The notes below the pieces were generated by a model. It was not told where the DNA came from. It did not search any database and saw only the letters and a list, made by a program, of their open reading frames with translations. Of a DNA stretch of 64,000 nucleotides, positions 11,154 to 21,719 are shown in pieces. How positions within the stretch are numbered: position 1 is the first letter of the stretch; each line of letters starts with the position of its first letter. The DNA is taken from the NCBI GenBank assembly GCA_018873225.1, contig JAEILZ010000006.1:1054001-1118000 (forward strand), read 5' to 3'. This DNA is from [Phialemoniopsis] sp. UDSM-2020 (lineage: Eukaryota; Ascomycota; Sordariomycetes; Thyridiales; Thyridiaceae). The translations under genes were made by a program, and so were the position numbers.

Positions 11154-13393
11154 TCAAAAGTCGTCGCTGTCCAGCCCGGCGACCTTGCCGAGGAAGTCGC
11201 CCTGCACGCCATCGAGCAGCGCCTGAATATCGACGTTGCCGCTCGTCAGGTACTTTGTGCTCACGCCGGCGTTGATCCTCTTCGACAGCAGCTCCCACAG
11301 CTGCGCCCGGAGCCCCGCGACCTCGGCCTTGCTCATGCCCCGCGCCGCCTTCTGCTTGCTCTGCCGGCCGCTGCCGCGCCCGCTCCACCGGCCCGCCTGC
11401 TCGAGCTCGTCGCTGTCGTACTCGACGCCGAGCTCCTCGGCCGCCTGCTTCATCCAGTTGTCGTCCTTGCTGCCCTTCTCCTTGGCCAGCGTCGAGTCGG
11501 CGATCTTCTTGGCCAGGTCGACGCGCTCCTTGAGCCGCGACACGACGTGGCGGTCGAGGTCGATGCTGCGGATAAAGTACGCGTCCTTGGGCTTGCCGGA
11601 CCTCGATATCTTGCCCGTCGCGTGCACCTTGGCGACGAGGCGGCGGGTCGGGACTACTTCCTCCGGCCCGCAGAGCAGGACGCTGAGTCCGGAGCTTGCC
11701 GCGCGGGCTGTGCGGCCGGACCGGTGGACGTAGGCGTCGGCTGTTCGGGGCACGTGGTAGTGGATCACGACGTCGATACCGGGGATATCGAGACCGCGGG
11801 CAGCCACGTCGGTGGCAATGAGGATGGAGGCTGTTCCCTCTTTTGTACTGGTGAAGCGCTCAACGGAGCGTAGACGCGCCTTCTGGGGCATCTGAGAGTG
11901 GAGAGGAAGTGCGGGAACGTTAAGATTCTGCAGCATGGGCGTCAATCGCCGAACAGAGCTGATGGAATTTGTGAAGACAAGGATGCGCTGCTTGGGTTGG
12001 TATAGGATGAGGGAGTAAAGGTAGAGATCCTTCTCCATAGCACCGCACTCCACTAGGCCCTCTTTGAGACCTTCCGCCATCTGAGAAACGGGGTTGACGT
12101 CGATGAACTTGGGCTTCTCTTCGCGGAAGTTCAGGCGCTTCAGAAGGTATTCCATCGACTGAGTCTGGCTCGCCAAATCGAACCTTCCTTTGCCCGCAAG
12201 CTTCTGTTGGAGACCCTTGTTGAACGTCGCAGAAAAGACAAGTGTCTGTCTCGGCGGTGGTCCTTGCTCTACCCCGTCTTCGTCGATCTCGGCGCGGTCG
12301 AGTGCGTCAATAATCTCCTCAGCCTCCTTGAAGTGACCCTCGGTCAACAACCTGTCCGCCTCGTCGACAGCGAGATACTTAATGTTTCTGAAAGTCTGCA
12401 TCAACTTCTTGCTGGCGCTCAGCACCTCCCATAACCGGCCAGGCGTTCCGATGACAATGTCGGCCTTCTCCAACTGCCTTTGCTGCTTGTGCACTGATAG
12501 ACCACCAGTCACGGAGCAGACGTAAGGTGCAGTAGCTAGACCCAAGCACAGGTCCTTGATATGGTTCGTGATCTGATGTGCAAGCTCTCGGGTCGGTGAG
12601 AGAATCAGGGCGATCGGCCCAACGTGTTCCTTTCCCGCTTCTTGCAGAGCGAGCCACTTCTCGACAATGGGAATCGCGAATGCCAACGTCTTTCCAGATC
12701 CTGTGGAAGCCTTACCTATCACATCATGCCCATCGAGTACCTCTGGGACGGCCTGCGCCTGGATAGCCGTAGGCTTGGGGAATCTGAGGCGGGCGATGCT
12801 CGAGAGCAGCTGGGGAGAGAGATTGAGCGGCGCCCATTCGGCAACATCCGCTTCCTCATATTCTTCGTCGACGTCGGCCAGAGCGCCGAAGCCACTATTG
12901 CCGAGCTCTTTGTCAACCGGTGCCGCCGGTGCCTGCGTCTTCTTGGGCTTTTTCGTTTCCTTGCTATCCGGCTTCACGGCCTCCTCTGTTGCCGACGGGA
13001 TATTCTTCTTCGACTTTGATTTTTTGACTTCGCTAGGTTCTGATTCGTCGGGTAGATCTTCGAAGCCCTCGAATGAGTCCTCGTCTTTCTCGGAAGCTAC
13101 TGCGGCAAGCTGTATGACGCATGGTTAGTAAATCCTTCGACAGAGTTGAGGGCAGCGACATCACATACAAATTTGACATTGTTCCCCTCCCTGACGACAT
13201 CAACGTCTTGAATCTCCTCCAGTCCAAAAAAGCCCTCCGCATCGTCAAACATCTCCGGGATGTCGACCGTCTGCCATGGTAGAGAGTCGGCGGCGACAAG
13301 GCGCTTCGCCTGCTTCGTCTTCTTTCGGGGCGCCTGCCTGCTTCCCGAGCCAGCAAACTTGCGCTTTCCTCCAGAGGCGTCTCCTCCCGCCAT
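11154..13393 (-). CDS. MAK5: DEAD-box ATP-dependent RNA helicase MAK5
   Basis: Minus strand, exons 13169-13393 and 11154-13109, 726 residues. The helicase core shows the Q motif (PTAIQAQAVP), motif I ASTGSGKT, Ia PTRELA, Ib GTPGR, motif II DEAD in VDEADRL, motif III SAT, motif V ATDVAARGLD and motif VI HRSGRTARA. A long basic N-terminal extension (KRKFAGSGSRQAPRKKTKQ) and a C-terminal tail ending in GLDSDDF flank the core. MAK5 (DDX24 group) works in the nucleolus on 60S ribosomal subunit assembly. The N-terminal SLPWQTVDIPEMFDDAEGFFGLEEI segment is characteristic of MAK5 rather than other DEAD-box proteins. It is divergently arranged with TRM7, another RNA-maturation gene. Confidence 0.95.
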
Positions 13394-13768
13394 GTTGTGT
13401 GATTTGCTGCACAATTGGCGTGCGAAACACAAGTGACGTTTGTGAAAGTATGGCTAGAGGCGAGGTCGAGTAGCGCATGCGTTGGGCAAGACTTTGGATC
13501 TGCTTCGATTCCTTATCGCGATCAGACGAAAAAAAAAATTTGGCGGACAGAATCTTGAGCTTGGGCGGCTAGTGGGGTTGTCAATGCACAGACCACAGCT
13601 TAAATCAGCCCTATACCGCCTGTAGAATGGCGCAAAATTTGGCGCTTCGTAGCGGGGTTTGGCAGCCGCTGCGAAAATTTCTGGCTCATCATCCCGCTGA
13701 AGCATCAAGAGCTGTCTCCTTCCGTGCTGTAAATTGATCTTTTCCTGGCACTCTAGCCCACCGTCGCA
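13394..13768. promoter_or_regulatory. Divergent promoter MAK5 / TRM7
   Basis: A 375 bp region between the two start codons, serving two RNA-maturation genes. It contains an A-run (13530-13539) and a repeated AATTTGGCG element (13539-13547 and 13633-13641). No classical TATA box is obvious. Confidence 0.5.
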
Positions 13769-15025
13769 ATGGGAAAATCGTCAAAAGACAAACGTGATGC
13801 CTATTATAGGCTTGCAAAAGAGCAAGGATGGCGTGCTCGGAGTGCCTTCAAGCTCCTTCAGCTTGATGAGGGTGAGTGAATGCCCCTCCTCACTCACAGG
13901 GGTGCAGACACAGTGCTGACTTGAATATCAGAGTTCGACCTCTTCGCCAACGTGACGAGGGTTGTTGATCTGTGTGCTGCACCTGGGAGTTGGTCTCAAG
14001 TCCTCTCGAGAGTCCTGATCAAGGGAGAGAGGTTTGGCCGCTCGGCCTGGCAAGACAGGGAAGCCAAGTTCCGACAGCAGATGTTGGGAGTAATGAAGCC
14101 CGAAGCCGGACCTACTGTCGCCTCGTCCGCCGCCATACCTACCCAAGCCGAGGAACTGACGCCGAGGAAAGATGTCAAGATTGTGTCTATTGATTTGCAG
14201 CCAATCAGCCCTCTACCTGGTATCGTCACTCTGCGCGCTGATATCACCCATCCGGCAACCGTGCCCCTACTCTTGAAAGCCCTAGACGAGGAGTACGATG
14301 CGCGAACAATGAGCCAACAGACGTCCCATCCCGTGGATCTTGTTCTCAGTGACGGAGCGCCGGACGTGACTGGTCTTCACGATCTCGATATCTACGTCCA
14401 GTCTCAGCTTTTGTTCGCTGCGCTGAACCTCGCTCTGTGTGTTCTGAAGCCGGGCGGCAAGTTTGTTGCCAAGATATTCCGAGGGCGCAATGTGGATATT
14501 CTCTACGCGCAGCTCAAACTGTTCTTTGAAAAGGTCATCGTGGCCAAGCCCCGCTCCTCACGAGCGAGCAGTGTCGAGGCCTTCATCGTCTGTCTAAACT
14601 TTCAACCCCCGGCGGGCTTCACTGCCAGTCTGGAGGAGCCGCTCGGTGTCGGACACAAGCTACCGCAGATGGTCAGTGAGAGGCTAGAGAGACTGCCCAT
14701 AATCGCGCAGACAATGATGCAAAATCAGCAGACTGGCGCCTGGGATGTTAGCCCCGAGCATATTCGGCCTGTGGACAGCGAAGGCATTGAGAAAGTTGAG
14801 ATTGAAGATCTATCGTCTGAAGCGCAAAAGGACTCCCGCTGGATCGCACCGTTCATCGCGTGTGGCGATCTATCTGCTTTCGACTCGGACGCTTCCTATC
14901 AATTACCCGATGATCATGTATCGCTCGACCCAGTCCAGCCCCCTACCGCCCCGCCATACAAGCGAGCCCTCGAGATGAGGAAGCTGACCGGGGGAGCATA
15001 TGGGAAAACAACAGTGAAGGCCTAA
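13769..15025 (+). CDS. TRM7: tRNA 2'-O-ribose methyltransferase TRM7 (FtsJ family)
   Basis: Exons 13769-13871 and 13932-15025 join to 398 residues. The start [19 protein letters not shown] is diagnostic for Trm7. The FtsJ/RrmJ fold is visible as K in [11 protein letters not shown], the SAM-binding motif [16 protein letters not shown], the catalytic Asp in [12 protein letters not shown], Lys in [13 protein letters not shown] and Glu in [11 protein letters not shown], making up the K-D-K-E tetrad. The enzyme methylates the ribose at positions 32 and 34 of the anticodon loop of selected tRNAs in the cytoplasm. Compared with yeast (about 310 residues) it has an insert after the SAM motif (about residues 60-105) and a longer C-terminus. 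It lies head-to-head with MAK5. Confidence 0.95.
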
Positions 15026-15090
15026 TGTACACCGCCCAATGTCAGGGCGCGCCTGCTCTCAACTCGAGGCAGCCTCTCCTCCAAGCTGAA

Positions 15091-15707
15091 CTAATGATGG
15101 TCGTGCAAGTTCGCCGGGCCGGTCTTCTCGAGCAGCCGCAGCGCCTTGTTGCGACTCTCTTGGTCATCTAGGTTTTGGCCATAGAGACCGACATCTTTGG
15201 CACCTAGCCGGTTGATGTACAGCCTGGCTGCGTCCGCGCCACCCGACAAGATCCAGAGCGCCCTCAGGTTCGGCCAGACATCCACGAGTTCATTGAGGCA
15301 TTCCATCATCCAGCTGCCGAGACCGTTGCGCTGGTACTCGGGAAGCACATATACATCTGTGAGATACGCAAAGGTGACACGGTCAGTGATGACACGAGCA
15401 AGCCCAATCATCACTCGTCCATTGTTCTCTGTACCGTGGTTTGTCATATCAGCTCCGGCCCATGCTCCCGGAGAGGGAAGTACACGTCACCTGAAGAGCC
15501 GGCCTGGATGTGGTAAAGTCCAAGGCACAGACAATTCTTGAGCATCTTGGCCAGACCTTCCTCGTCCAAGCCGTTTGCCCACCAAAGCAACTCGGAGCTC
15601 AGGGCGGCATTGATCGCAGCAGGTTGGAGATAATTTGGATTGGTGGAGCAGAGATAGACCTCGTCGCCGTGTCTATACCAATCTCTTGACTCATCAGATG
15701 AGTCCAT
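15091..15707 (-). CDS. GNAT-family N-acetyltransferase
   Basis: Minus strand, exons 15491-15707 and 15091-15428, 184 residues. The GNAT core shows the beta4 strand TDVYVLPEYQRNGLG with the acetyl-CoA pyrophosphate-binding loop Q-R-N-G-L-G, followed by the helix SWMMECLNELV and the strand LRALWILSG. The intron (15429-15490) joins GSS to ENNGRVMIG in frame, with a CTGAT-type branch site. The substrate is unknown; small fungal GNATs of this type may act on metabolites or protein termini. The C-terminus ends in a His-rich tail (LHDHH). The gene is convergent with TRM7, with only 65 bp between stop codons. Confidence 0.85.
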
Positions 15708-16457
15708 CTCGAATGTCGTGTTGGTTGTCAGTTTAGTAGTCTATGTACTCCGAGGTGTACAGGGCAACGTCATTGACAACCAAGACCAAAAAGGGCGTTG
15801 CTTTGAATGTAAAGTCTAGATGACTTATCAATTGAGTCGTCTCTTTGGCCAATTGACCATATTTTGTATGACGTGTCGGTCCCTTGTCTGGTTTCAATAT
15901 GAGCGTTTTGACTCATCCGACGTTCCATCTGTATTGAGTCATCATCATCAACGAACTGCGCGACGAAACCCAAAATTACCCAGCGATCCAGACAAGCATT
16001 TAGCGCCATGTTACAATACACTTCGGCCCGCAATCTTAGTAGAGTTTAGGGCGACCCACGGCCGGTCAGGGTCCTGGAGCACATTTGGTGATGGCAAGGG
16101 GTTCGCGTTGCTTCGCGGTGACAAGGGGCGCTAGTTTCACGGCGTCGCATCCTGTGGACAAATCCCGGTGCAAAAAGGGAGTACGGGCAAGTTGCCTCTG
16201 GTGAGCTATATCAAAGCAAGTTTACCATCGCGTCCAGTATACGTACAGGCGTTCCAAACCGAGCATCCAAAGCAGATGCCCTTTGAGAATACCCTAATCA
16301 GATCCCAGTAGACCAACTCACACGGAACAAACCCAGCCAAGCACAAGACAAAAGAAAAGACCCAGAAAAGAGAGAGAGAGAGAGATCGCGCGCGCAAGAT
16401 AGAGTCAAAACAGCGGTAGCATCGCGACAGCAGAGTAGGGCGTAACACCAAAGCAGA
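15708..16457. other. Intergenic with GA and CG microsatellites
   Basis: No coding frame of interest. It contains a repeated AT-rich portion with several copies of GACTCAT/ATGAGTC-like sequence (15680-15700, 15908-15920, 15934-15942), which are AP-1-like half-palindromes, and the simple repeat listed separately. Confidence 0.4.
16369..16396. repeat. (AG)n followed by (CG)n simple repeat
   Basis: An uninterrupted AG/GA run at 16369-16385 is followed after one base by a CG dinucleotide run to about 16395. It sits just downstream of the small basic protein gene on the minus strand, in its presumed 3' UTR. Confidence 0.8.
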
Positions 16458-16900
16458 TCACTTGGCGAGGACGGGCTCCTTCTTGTGCGTGGCCGTCTTG
16501 GGCTTGGCCTCCTAGAGATGGAACGTTAGCACGGGAATGCAAGCGCAGCGCGGTGATGCGCAGGGGAGGGAAATTGCCATACCCTCTCGGCCTTGACAGC
16601 CTTGCCCTCAGTCTTCTTGACGGCCTTCTTAACAACAGCCTTGACCTGTCGCATGACTTGTTAGCTATGTTGCGACAGTGATTGCGCTGGTTCTGGGGAG
16701 AGATGCTTTACCTTTGCGGCGGCGCTGGGCTCCTTCTTGGTCTTCTTGGTGACGCCCGTGGGCTTGGAAGCCTTGGGCGCGGCAACAGTCTTCTTGGGCT
16801 TGGTGGCCCTCTTGCGCGTGATCGTGGGCGCGGTGTCGACGGTCTGGAAGACGCGCGGCTTGGAGTGGCCGGTCGCCGAGCGTGTACCCTCTCGTGCCAT
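16458..16900 (-). CDS. Small Lys/Ala-rich basic protein, histone-H1-tail-like
   Basis: Minus strand, three exons 16712-16900, 16583-16645 and 16458-16511, joined in frame to 101 residues. It starts MAREGTRSATGHSKPRVFQ and the rest is dominated by Lys, Ala, Pro and Thr (KPKKTVAAPKASKP, VKKAVKKTEGKAVKA), resembling the C-terminal tail of linker histone H1 or an HMG-like DNA-binding protein. No globular winged-helix domain is present, so it is not a complete H1. A nuclear, nucleic-acid-binding role is inferred from composition only. Both coding introns have GT..AG ends, and a 5' UTR intron is likely (see separate entry). Confidence 0.8.
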
Positions 16901-16921
16901 TGTAAATGAAGATATTAAGGT

Positions 16922-17061
16922 CTAATAGTAAATGATCAGTATGCGCGCAGTCGCGATACGATGCGATAGAGGCCTCAGAGCAGATGCGACGGGAAATAAA
17001 GCTTCAGTTCGCGGATGCGACAGAGCCATGGCGCACCGGGCGCGTAAATGATATTGCTCAC
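16922..17061 (-). other. Probable 5' UTR intron of the small basic protein gene
   Basis: On the minus strand a strong donor GTGAGC follows CTTCCCAG at 17061, and a pyrimidine-poor but canonical acceptor TATTAG ends at 16922, 21 nt before the ATG. A CTGAT-type branch sequence lies near the acceptor. This is inference from splice signals. Confidence 0.45.
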
Positions 17062-18574
17062 CTGGGAAGTGTGTAGTGTCGCAATAGCTGTTTCAAATAC
17101 CGTGTTCTGTTGCGCTCGGCGTAGCGGTGATGATGAGTTGGGTCGGGGGTAAAGAAAAGGGAATGACGGTGTGGAAAGTCAAGAGGAGAGGGAGAAGAGA
17201 ATGGACAGAAGACGAGAACTTGCGGTCGCGATATGCGAGAGGTCGCAATGAAAACAAGCTGGGCCAGGACGGGCGGCAAAAAAGCGCCCCAAAAACAAAC
17301 GAGGTTGGGGGGTGAGCCGGAGCGATGTGACGCAGAATGGCAGTCCTCCTTTCCCCCCTACCTACCTCCTACCTACATCAATTTACCCCCTCCTCCTGGA
17401 ACAAAGACGATCGAGCTTATTACCCTCCTGGAGGATAGGCTGGCTCGCTGGCTCGTGGCCGCGAGCAGCGGCAGAAGGACGGCAGCCGAGGGGGCCACCT
17501 GATCAGACACCTTCCTAGCTCCATATGGCATGATTTTCTGCCCGCCCAGAGAGGTATGATAACAACCGCGCGTTTACCTCCGGGCAATACCAGAGCGTAC
17601 TCGCAGCCAGTGACTCTTCTCTGTCAGATAGAGGTGTCCGTCCCAGTCATGGTGGCGTAGTGCCTTGCGATGACAGAGATGCAAATCTGTCATCAGCTGG
17701 CTTGTTTGAAGGAGAAGAGGAGAGAGGCAGGCCCCTCGTGTATTGCGCAATGTGCCTCCTCTCGTCTCACCGATCAAAGGTCTCAGAATCCGGGGAAGAC
17801 ATGGCAACGGTCCGCCGCAGAATTAGCCCAGGTCTAACTAGAGGCACATGGCGGGTGGGACCTCTGCGTGCTGTGGCAGGTCTGGGCTGATGCAGACCAT
17901 CCATGGAGATGGCCTGCTGATGCCGGGCGGCTTCCTTAGCGTTGATCCAGACCTTACACGCATCATCGACGGCATTCGTATCGCGCAACCATCAATTGAC
18001 AATACCCCCAGTATTGAGTCTCTTGTTGGTGCCGTACTTCCAAGCATATTCAAGACGAATTGAAATAGCTGGACCCAGCCAGATCTGCAGGACTTGGCAC
18101 AGCATCCAGTCTAATAGACTAATAAGCTTAGCACTCTGAGGTCAAACCACGGGGAGCTGTAATGTGGATAAGCCAGATCCACAGGCTAGGCATCCGTAAT
18201 TCTTCAAATCTTAGCACCCACGTTCATTCTTGCTGCCGTCAGCCAGAATGTCTCCTCCTCTTTCCCCCACGAACTTCCGAATGCTCAGGATCATTGCGCA
18301 ACTGACTGGCCGAGTCTGCTAACTGTCACGGACGGGCTCACATACTATCTGGGCTGCTACTCAGAGTCGTTAGCTTGGTCGAATGCGAGCCTAGTTGCAC
18401 CTTGTGAGGGCTCTAGAGCTTTGGCTGGGCCGCGCAAGCAGCATTTGCACAGGGCGCAAGTACTGCGAATGTGCCTGCGCCTTACACACAGTCGATCTGC
18501 AATCACCGAGACTGGCGATCAGAGGCGAGATCTCTCAATTGAGGCACTCATAGTGCCCGCGCACACGCAGCGCT
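17062..18574. other. Intergenic, no gene recognised
   Basis: 1.5 kb between the small basic gene (minus) and the glycosyltransferase gene (plus). It contains CTACCTAC-type repeats at 17358-17376 and pyrimidine tracts. Short frames are present but none convinces. Confidence 0.4.
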
Positions 18575-20170
18575 ATGCGGAAACAAGCAGACGAAGAGCG
18601 CGTGCCCTTCGCAAGCCGCTATGATTCCCCAGCGCGGGGCCCTACCATCGAGATTGGCGGCGACGACGAGGTGGCGTACAAGCGCCGACACAGGAAGACG
18701 ACTACTCAGAGGATATGGCTGTGGCTCGCCTCGTGTCTACGCTTCCGGCGGAGGAGCCTGCGTCGACACCCGTTCGTCTTCTTCCTCTTCTGTCTTCGAT
18801 ACGTCGCTGTATTCGTAGCGGTCCTCCTCATTGCGACGCCGTTCCTATCACCCTCCTACCTCCGGCCGCCGAAGCATTACAAGGAGCTCAGAGCACGATG
18901 CGAAGGTTCTACAGCGAAACCAGGCTGCGCGAATCCCTTCAACGAGAAGGTCTACATTGCCATAAGCCTGTATGATAAAGGGGGGCATCTGGCGGGCGGG
19001 TCATGGGGAAAGAACGTGTTGAAGCTGATAGACATGATTGGGCCCGACAACACTTTTCTGAGTATATATGAGAATGACAGCGGGCCGGAGGGCGTCAAGG
19101 CTCTCGAGGAGTTCAAGGCGCAGGTCAACTGTGCCCACGAGATCGTGGTGGACGAACACGTCCCTCTGGACGACTTCCCGACCGTCACCATGCCAGACGG
19201 ATCAAAACGTATAAAGCGGCTTGCATACCTGTCTGAGATGCGCAACCGCGCACTGAAGCCGCTGGATACCTTTACTGGCGACAAGAAGGGCATCGTCAAG
19301 TTCGACAAGGTCCTGTTCCTCAACGATGTCATGTTCCGCACCTCGGATGCGGCGCAGCTGCTGTTCAGCACCAACGTCGGCCCGGATGGAAAGACGCAAT
19401 ATCTCACCACCTGTGCGTTGGATTACAGGAATCCATTCCTCTTCTACGACCTCTACGCCCAGCGCGACGCCGAGGGCTACGCTAACGGCCTGCCCATCTT
19501 TCCCATCTTCAGCAACGCCGGGCAGGGCCTCTCGCGCGCCGCTGTCATGGCCCAGTCGGACGCAGTGCCCGTATCGTCCTGCTGGGGCGGCATGGTCGCC
19601 ATGCAAGCCGCGTACGTGCAAAACATGAACAAGGACCTGCCACGCCCGGACTTCCAGGCCCTCGGCAGCCACGTCTTGCAGCCCGACAAGCCGCGCGAGG
19701 TCTCGGCGCCCGTGCGCTTCCGCTTCGAGCCCGAGCTCTTCTTCGACGGCTGCGAGTGCTGCCTCTTCCTCGCCGACGTGACGCAGGCGGCGCGCCGCGC
19801 GGGCGCCGCCGAGACGGGCGTCTTTGTCAACCCCTACGTGCGCGTGGCCTACGAGTGGAACACGCTGGCCTGGATGCCGCTCATGCAGCGCTTCGAGCGC
19901 CTGCTCGCCATCCCGCAGGCCATCATCACGCCCATCCTGCGCCTGCCGACCAACAACCCGCACCGCGCGGTCAAGGAGGGCGACACGTTCGAGGAGGAGG
20001 TCTGGGACAACGAGGCCAAGGCGTGGAAGATGGTGACGAGGACGGGCCGCAACGGGCTCTTTTGCGGCGTGCGCGAGATGCAGCTCATCGAGCTCAAGGA
20101 GCGCGAGGGCGACCAGAACTGGGAGGACAACAACGTGCCGCCAGGGCAGAAGTACTACTTTCCTACCTAA
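18575..20170 (+). CDS. CAP59/CMT1-family glycosyltransferase (alpha-1,3-mannosyltransferase-like, GT69)
   Basis: Single exon, 531 residues. It is a type II membrane protein: a basic cytosolic N-terminus (RRRSLRRHP), a transmembrane anchor at about residues 67-91, then a lumenal catalytic domain. The domain begins CANPFNEKVYIAISLYDKGG and continues GGSWGKNVLKLIDMIG, FLSIYENDSGPEG, KVLFLNDVMFR, TCALDYRNPFLFYD, SCWGGMVAMQAAY and FFDGCECCLFLADV, which are hallmarks of the cryptococcal CMT1/CAP59 (GT69) group. Such enzymes act in the Golgi, transferring mannose from GDP-mannose onto glycans or polysaccharide; the acceptor in ascomycetes is unclear. The 3' half is markedly GC-rich at third codon positions. 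No intron is needed. Another in-frame Met is not available near the N-terminus. Confidence 0.9.
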   Translation: MRKQADEERVPFASRYDSPARGPTIEIGGDDEVAYKRRHRKTTTQRIWLWLASCLRFRRRSLRRHPFVFFLFCLRYVAVFVAVLLIATPFLSPSYLRPPKHYKELRARCEGSTAKPGCANPFNEKVYIAISLYDKGGHLAGGSWGKNVLKLIDMIGPDNTFLSIYENDSGPEGVKALEEFKAQVNCAHEIVVDEHVPLDDFPTVTMPDGSKRIKRLAYLSEMRNRALKPLDTFTGDKKGIVKFDKVLFLNDVMFRTSDAAQLLFSTNVGPDGKTQYLTTCALDYRNPFLFYDLYAQRDAEGYANGLPIFPIFSNAGQGLSRAAVMAQSDAVPVSSCWGGMVAMQAAYVQNMNKDLPRPDFQALGSHVLQPDKPREVSAPVRFRFEPELFFDGCECCLFLADVTQAARRAGAAETGVFVNPYVRVAYEWNTLAWMPLMQRFERLLAIPQAIITPILRLPTNNPHRAVKEGDTFEEEVWDNEAKAWKMVTRTGRNGLFCGVREMQLIELKEREGDQNWEDNNVPPGQKYYFPT

Positions 20171-21572
20171 CAGGGGACTGGCGAGTATGATGTGTAACTT
20201 GTAATGATGTCTTCAGGCATGATGCTTCGGTTCTCGTACTGAAACCGGCCTTGCCTCTGTACTTGTATATAGCCTTTGTAATCATGAGCAACAAACGTGC
20301 TCATTCAGTAATAACCATCAATGTCGAGAAGTTTGTAAATATCCAAGTACCAAGGCCATGGCAAAGTACCTAGGTATGCTCGATCTTTCATAATTGGTCC
20401 AATCTGAGCTTGAGTGTGATATTACGGATGACGACCTGTTCCTCCATAGATGCAAAATGAGCAAGAGATGAGACTTCCAGTCGCTCACGATGCAGTCGCT
20501 ATGCGCGATCATTCTGTGCAATTCGTTCCGTACAATTCGTCCCGTGCAATTAAAGTATCACAAGCGCTTACATCATCCTAAGAAGGTTTGCTGCGCCTTT
20601 TCCTCTCGATAAGCTTACTCGGACCCTTGAAAGGTGGAGATAGCCAAGACCGACTTGTCCGGGCATCGTCGTGACGTGGGTACGCTGGCTGTGAAACGGT
20701 GCGACACTCTTGAGGCTCGTTCGTGGATGCTACCTTGATATGGTAATGGTTTTCCAAGTCGATGAAAGTCTGGTCGCGAACATTCGTTCTGTTATGTGGG
20801 AAACGTGGGATGTTCTCCACAGACAGTTACAGAACACGCAATTGCTCAGGGGAGGCTCCAGCTCTGTGGGTCTTGGCCGAGCTATCAAGCGTTAGCGGTC
20901 TTCAGCAGCGGCCGAAGGATCGAGGGGATTGTTAGCGAAGTTATTTGACCAAGGGTCTTCTTCTTCCTCTTTCGTCCACAGGACCCTGGCCTGCATATTG
21001 AGATGATGAGCATTACCAAGCAAGTCCAAGTACTGTGAGGGTTGGCACACGTAAGGTGTTCACGAAACAACACAGATGCTGAATGCAGCAGCGCCCCGTG
21101 CCTACGTCAACAAGATGGGTCACTAGTAAAGAGTTGGATTTAAGTTTCAAGGCTACGCAGCGCCGCGCGATACCAAACTGGGGAAAAATGTAAGGTTGCT
21201 CCGTGCATCCAAACGTGCACCCCGAGGCTACAACCGACACGGTGACCCCCAAGCTGGGGAATCTTGTCAGTTGGGTCCGAGCTTAGTCCACATGGCCGTG
21301 GGACGGCGGATAGGATGAAGCCGCCCCGTCTGCTGGTGAGATTTAAGATCAGGACTCTGGCTTTTGAGAGGCTTGTGAACCCTAACTAAACCAGGCGCCT
21401 TACCGGTGATCCTACAGCCGGCCGGGTCCACCGTGGAAAGCATGGTATTGGCAACGTCGGACAACAATTGGGGGCGAAGACGTGGGCTCGGTCTCTGGGG
21501 GGGTGGGTAGCACAACGTTGTTATATATCTGGGCTCGGCATGCGTCCCCTCCACATAGACTCTGAGAAGACC
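20171..21572. other. Intergenic, no gene recognised
   Basis: 1.4 kb containing the terminator region of the glycosyltransferase gene and the promoter of the FAD oxidoreductase. Only short frames that do not resemble proteins were seen. Confidence 0.4.
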
Positions 21573-21581
21573 TATATATAT
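21573..21581 (+). promoter_or_regulatory. TATA-like element of the FAD oxidoreductase gene
   Basis: TATATATAT lies 139-147 nt upstream of the ATG at 21720, followed by pyrimidine-rich leader sequence. Position and sequence fit a fungal TATA box. Confidence 0.5.
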
Positions 21582-21719
21582 CAAAGACGCGACCTCGATT
21601 CTCACTCACCTATCCCACTCTCCCTGTAAAGAAGCAGTCTTGATCTGCGGTGTGTTTCTTCTCTCACTAACACCCAGCTTACAACTTTCGATCTTCGTAT
21701 CACGTTCGCGCAGAGCAAT

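Noticed and set aside
11103..11873. Plus-strand frame opposite MAK5
   Set aside because: Antisense to conserved helicase motifs; no independent support.
16369..16396. Simple repeat as a possible regulatory element
   Set aside because: Short dinucleotide runs are common in fungal intergenic DNA; nothing links it to function.
19202..19963. Minus-strand frame opposite the CMT1-like gene
   Set aside because: His/Glu/Ala-rich shadow of a GC-rich coding region.
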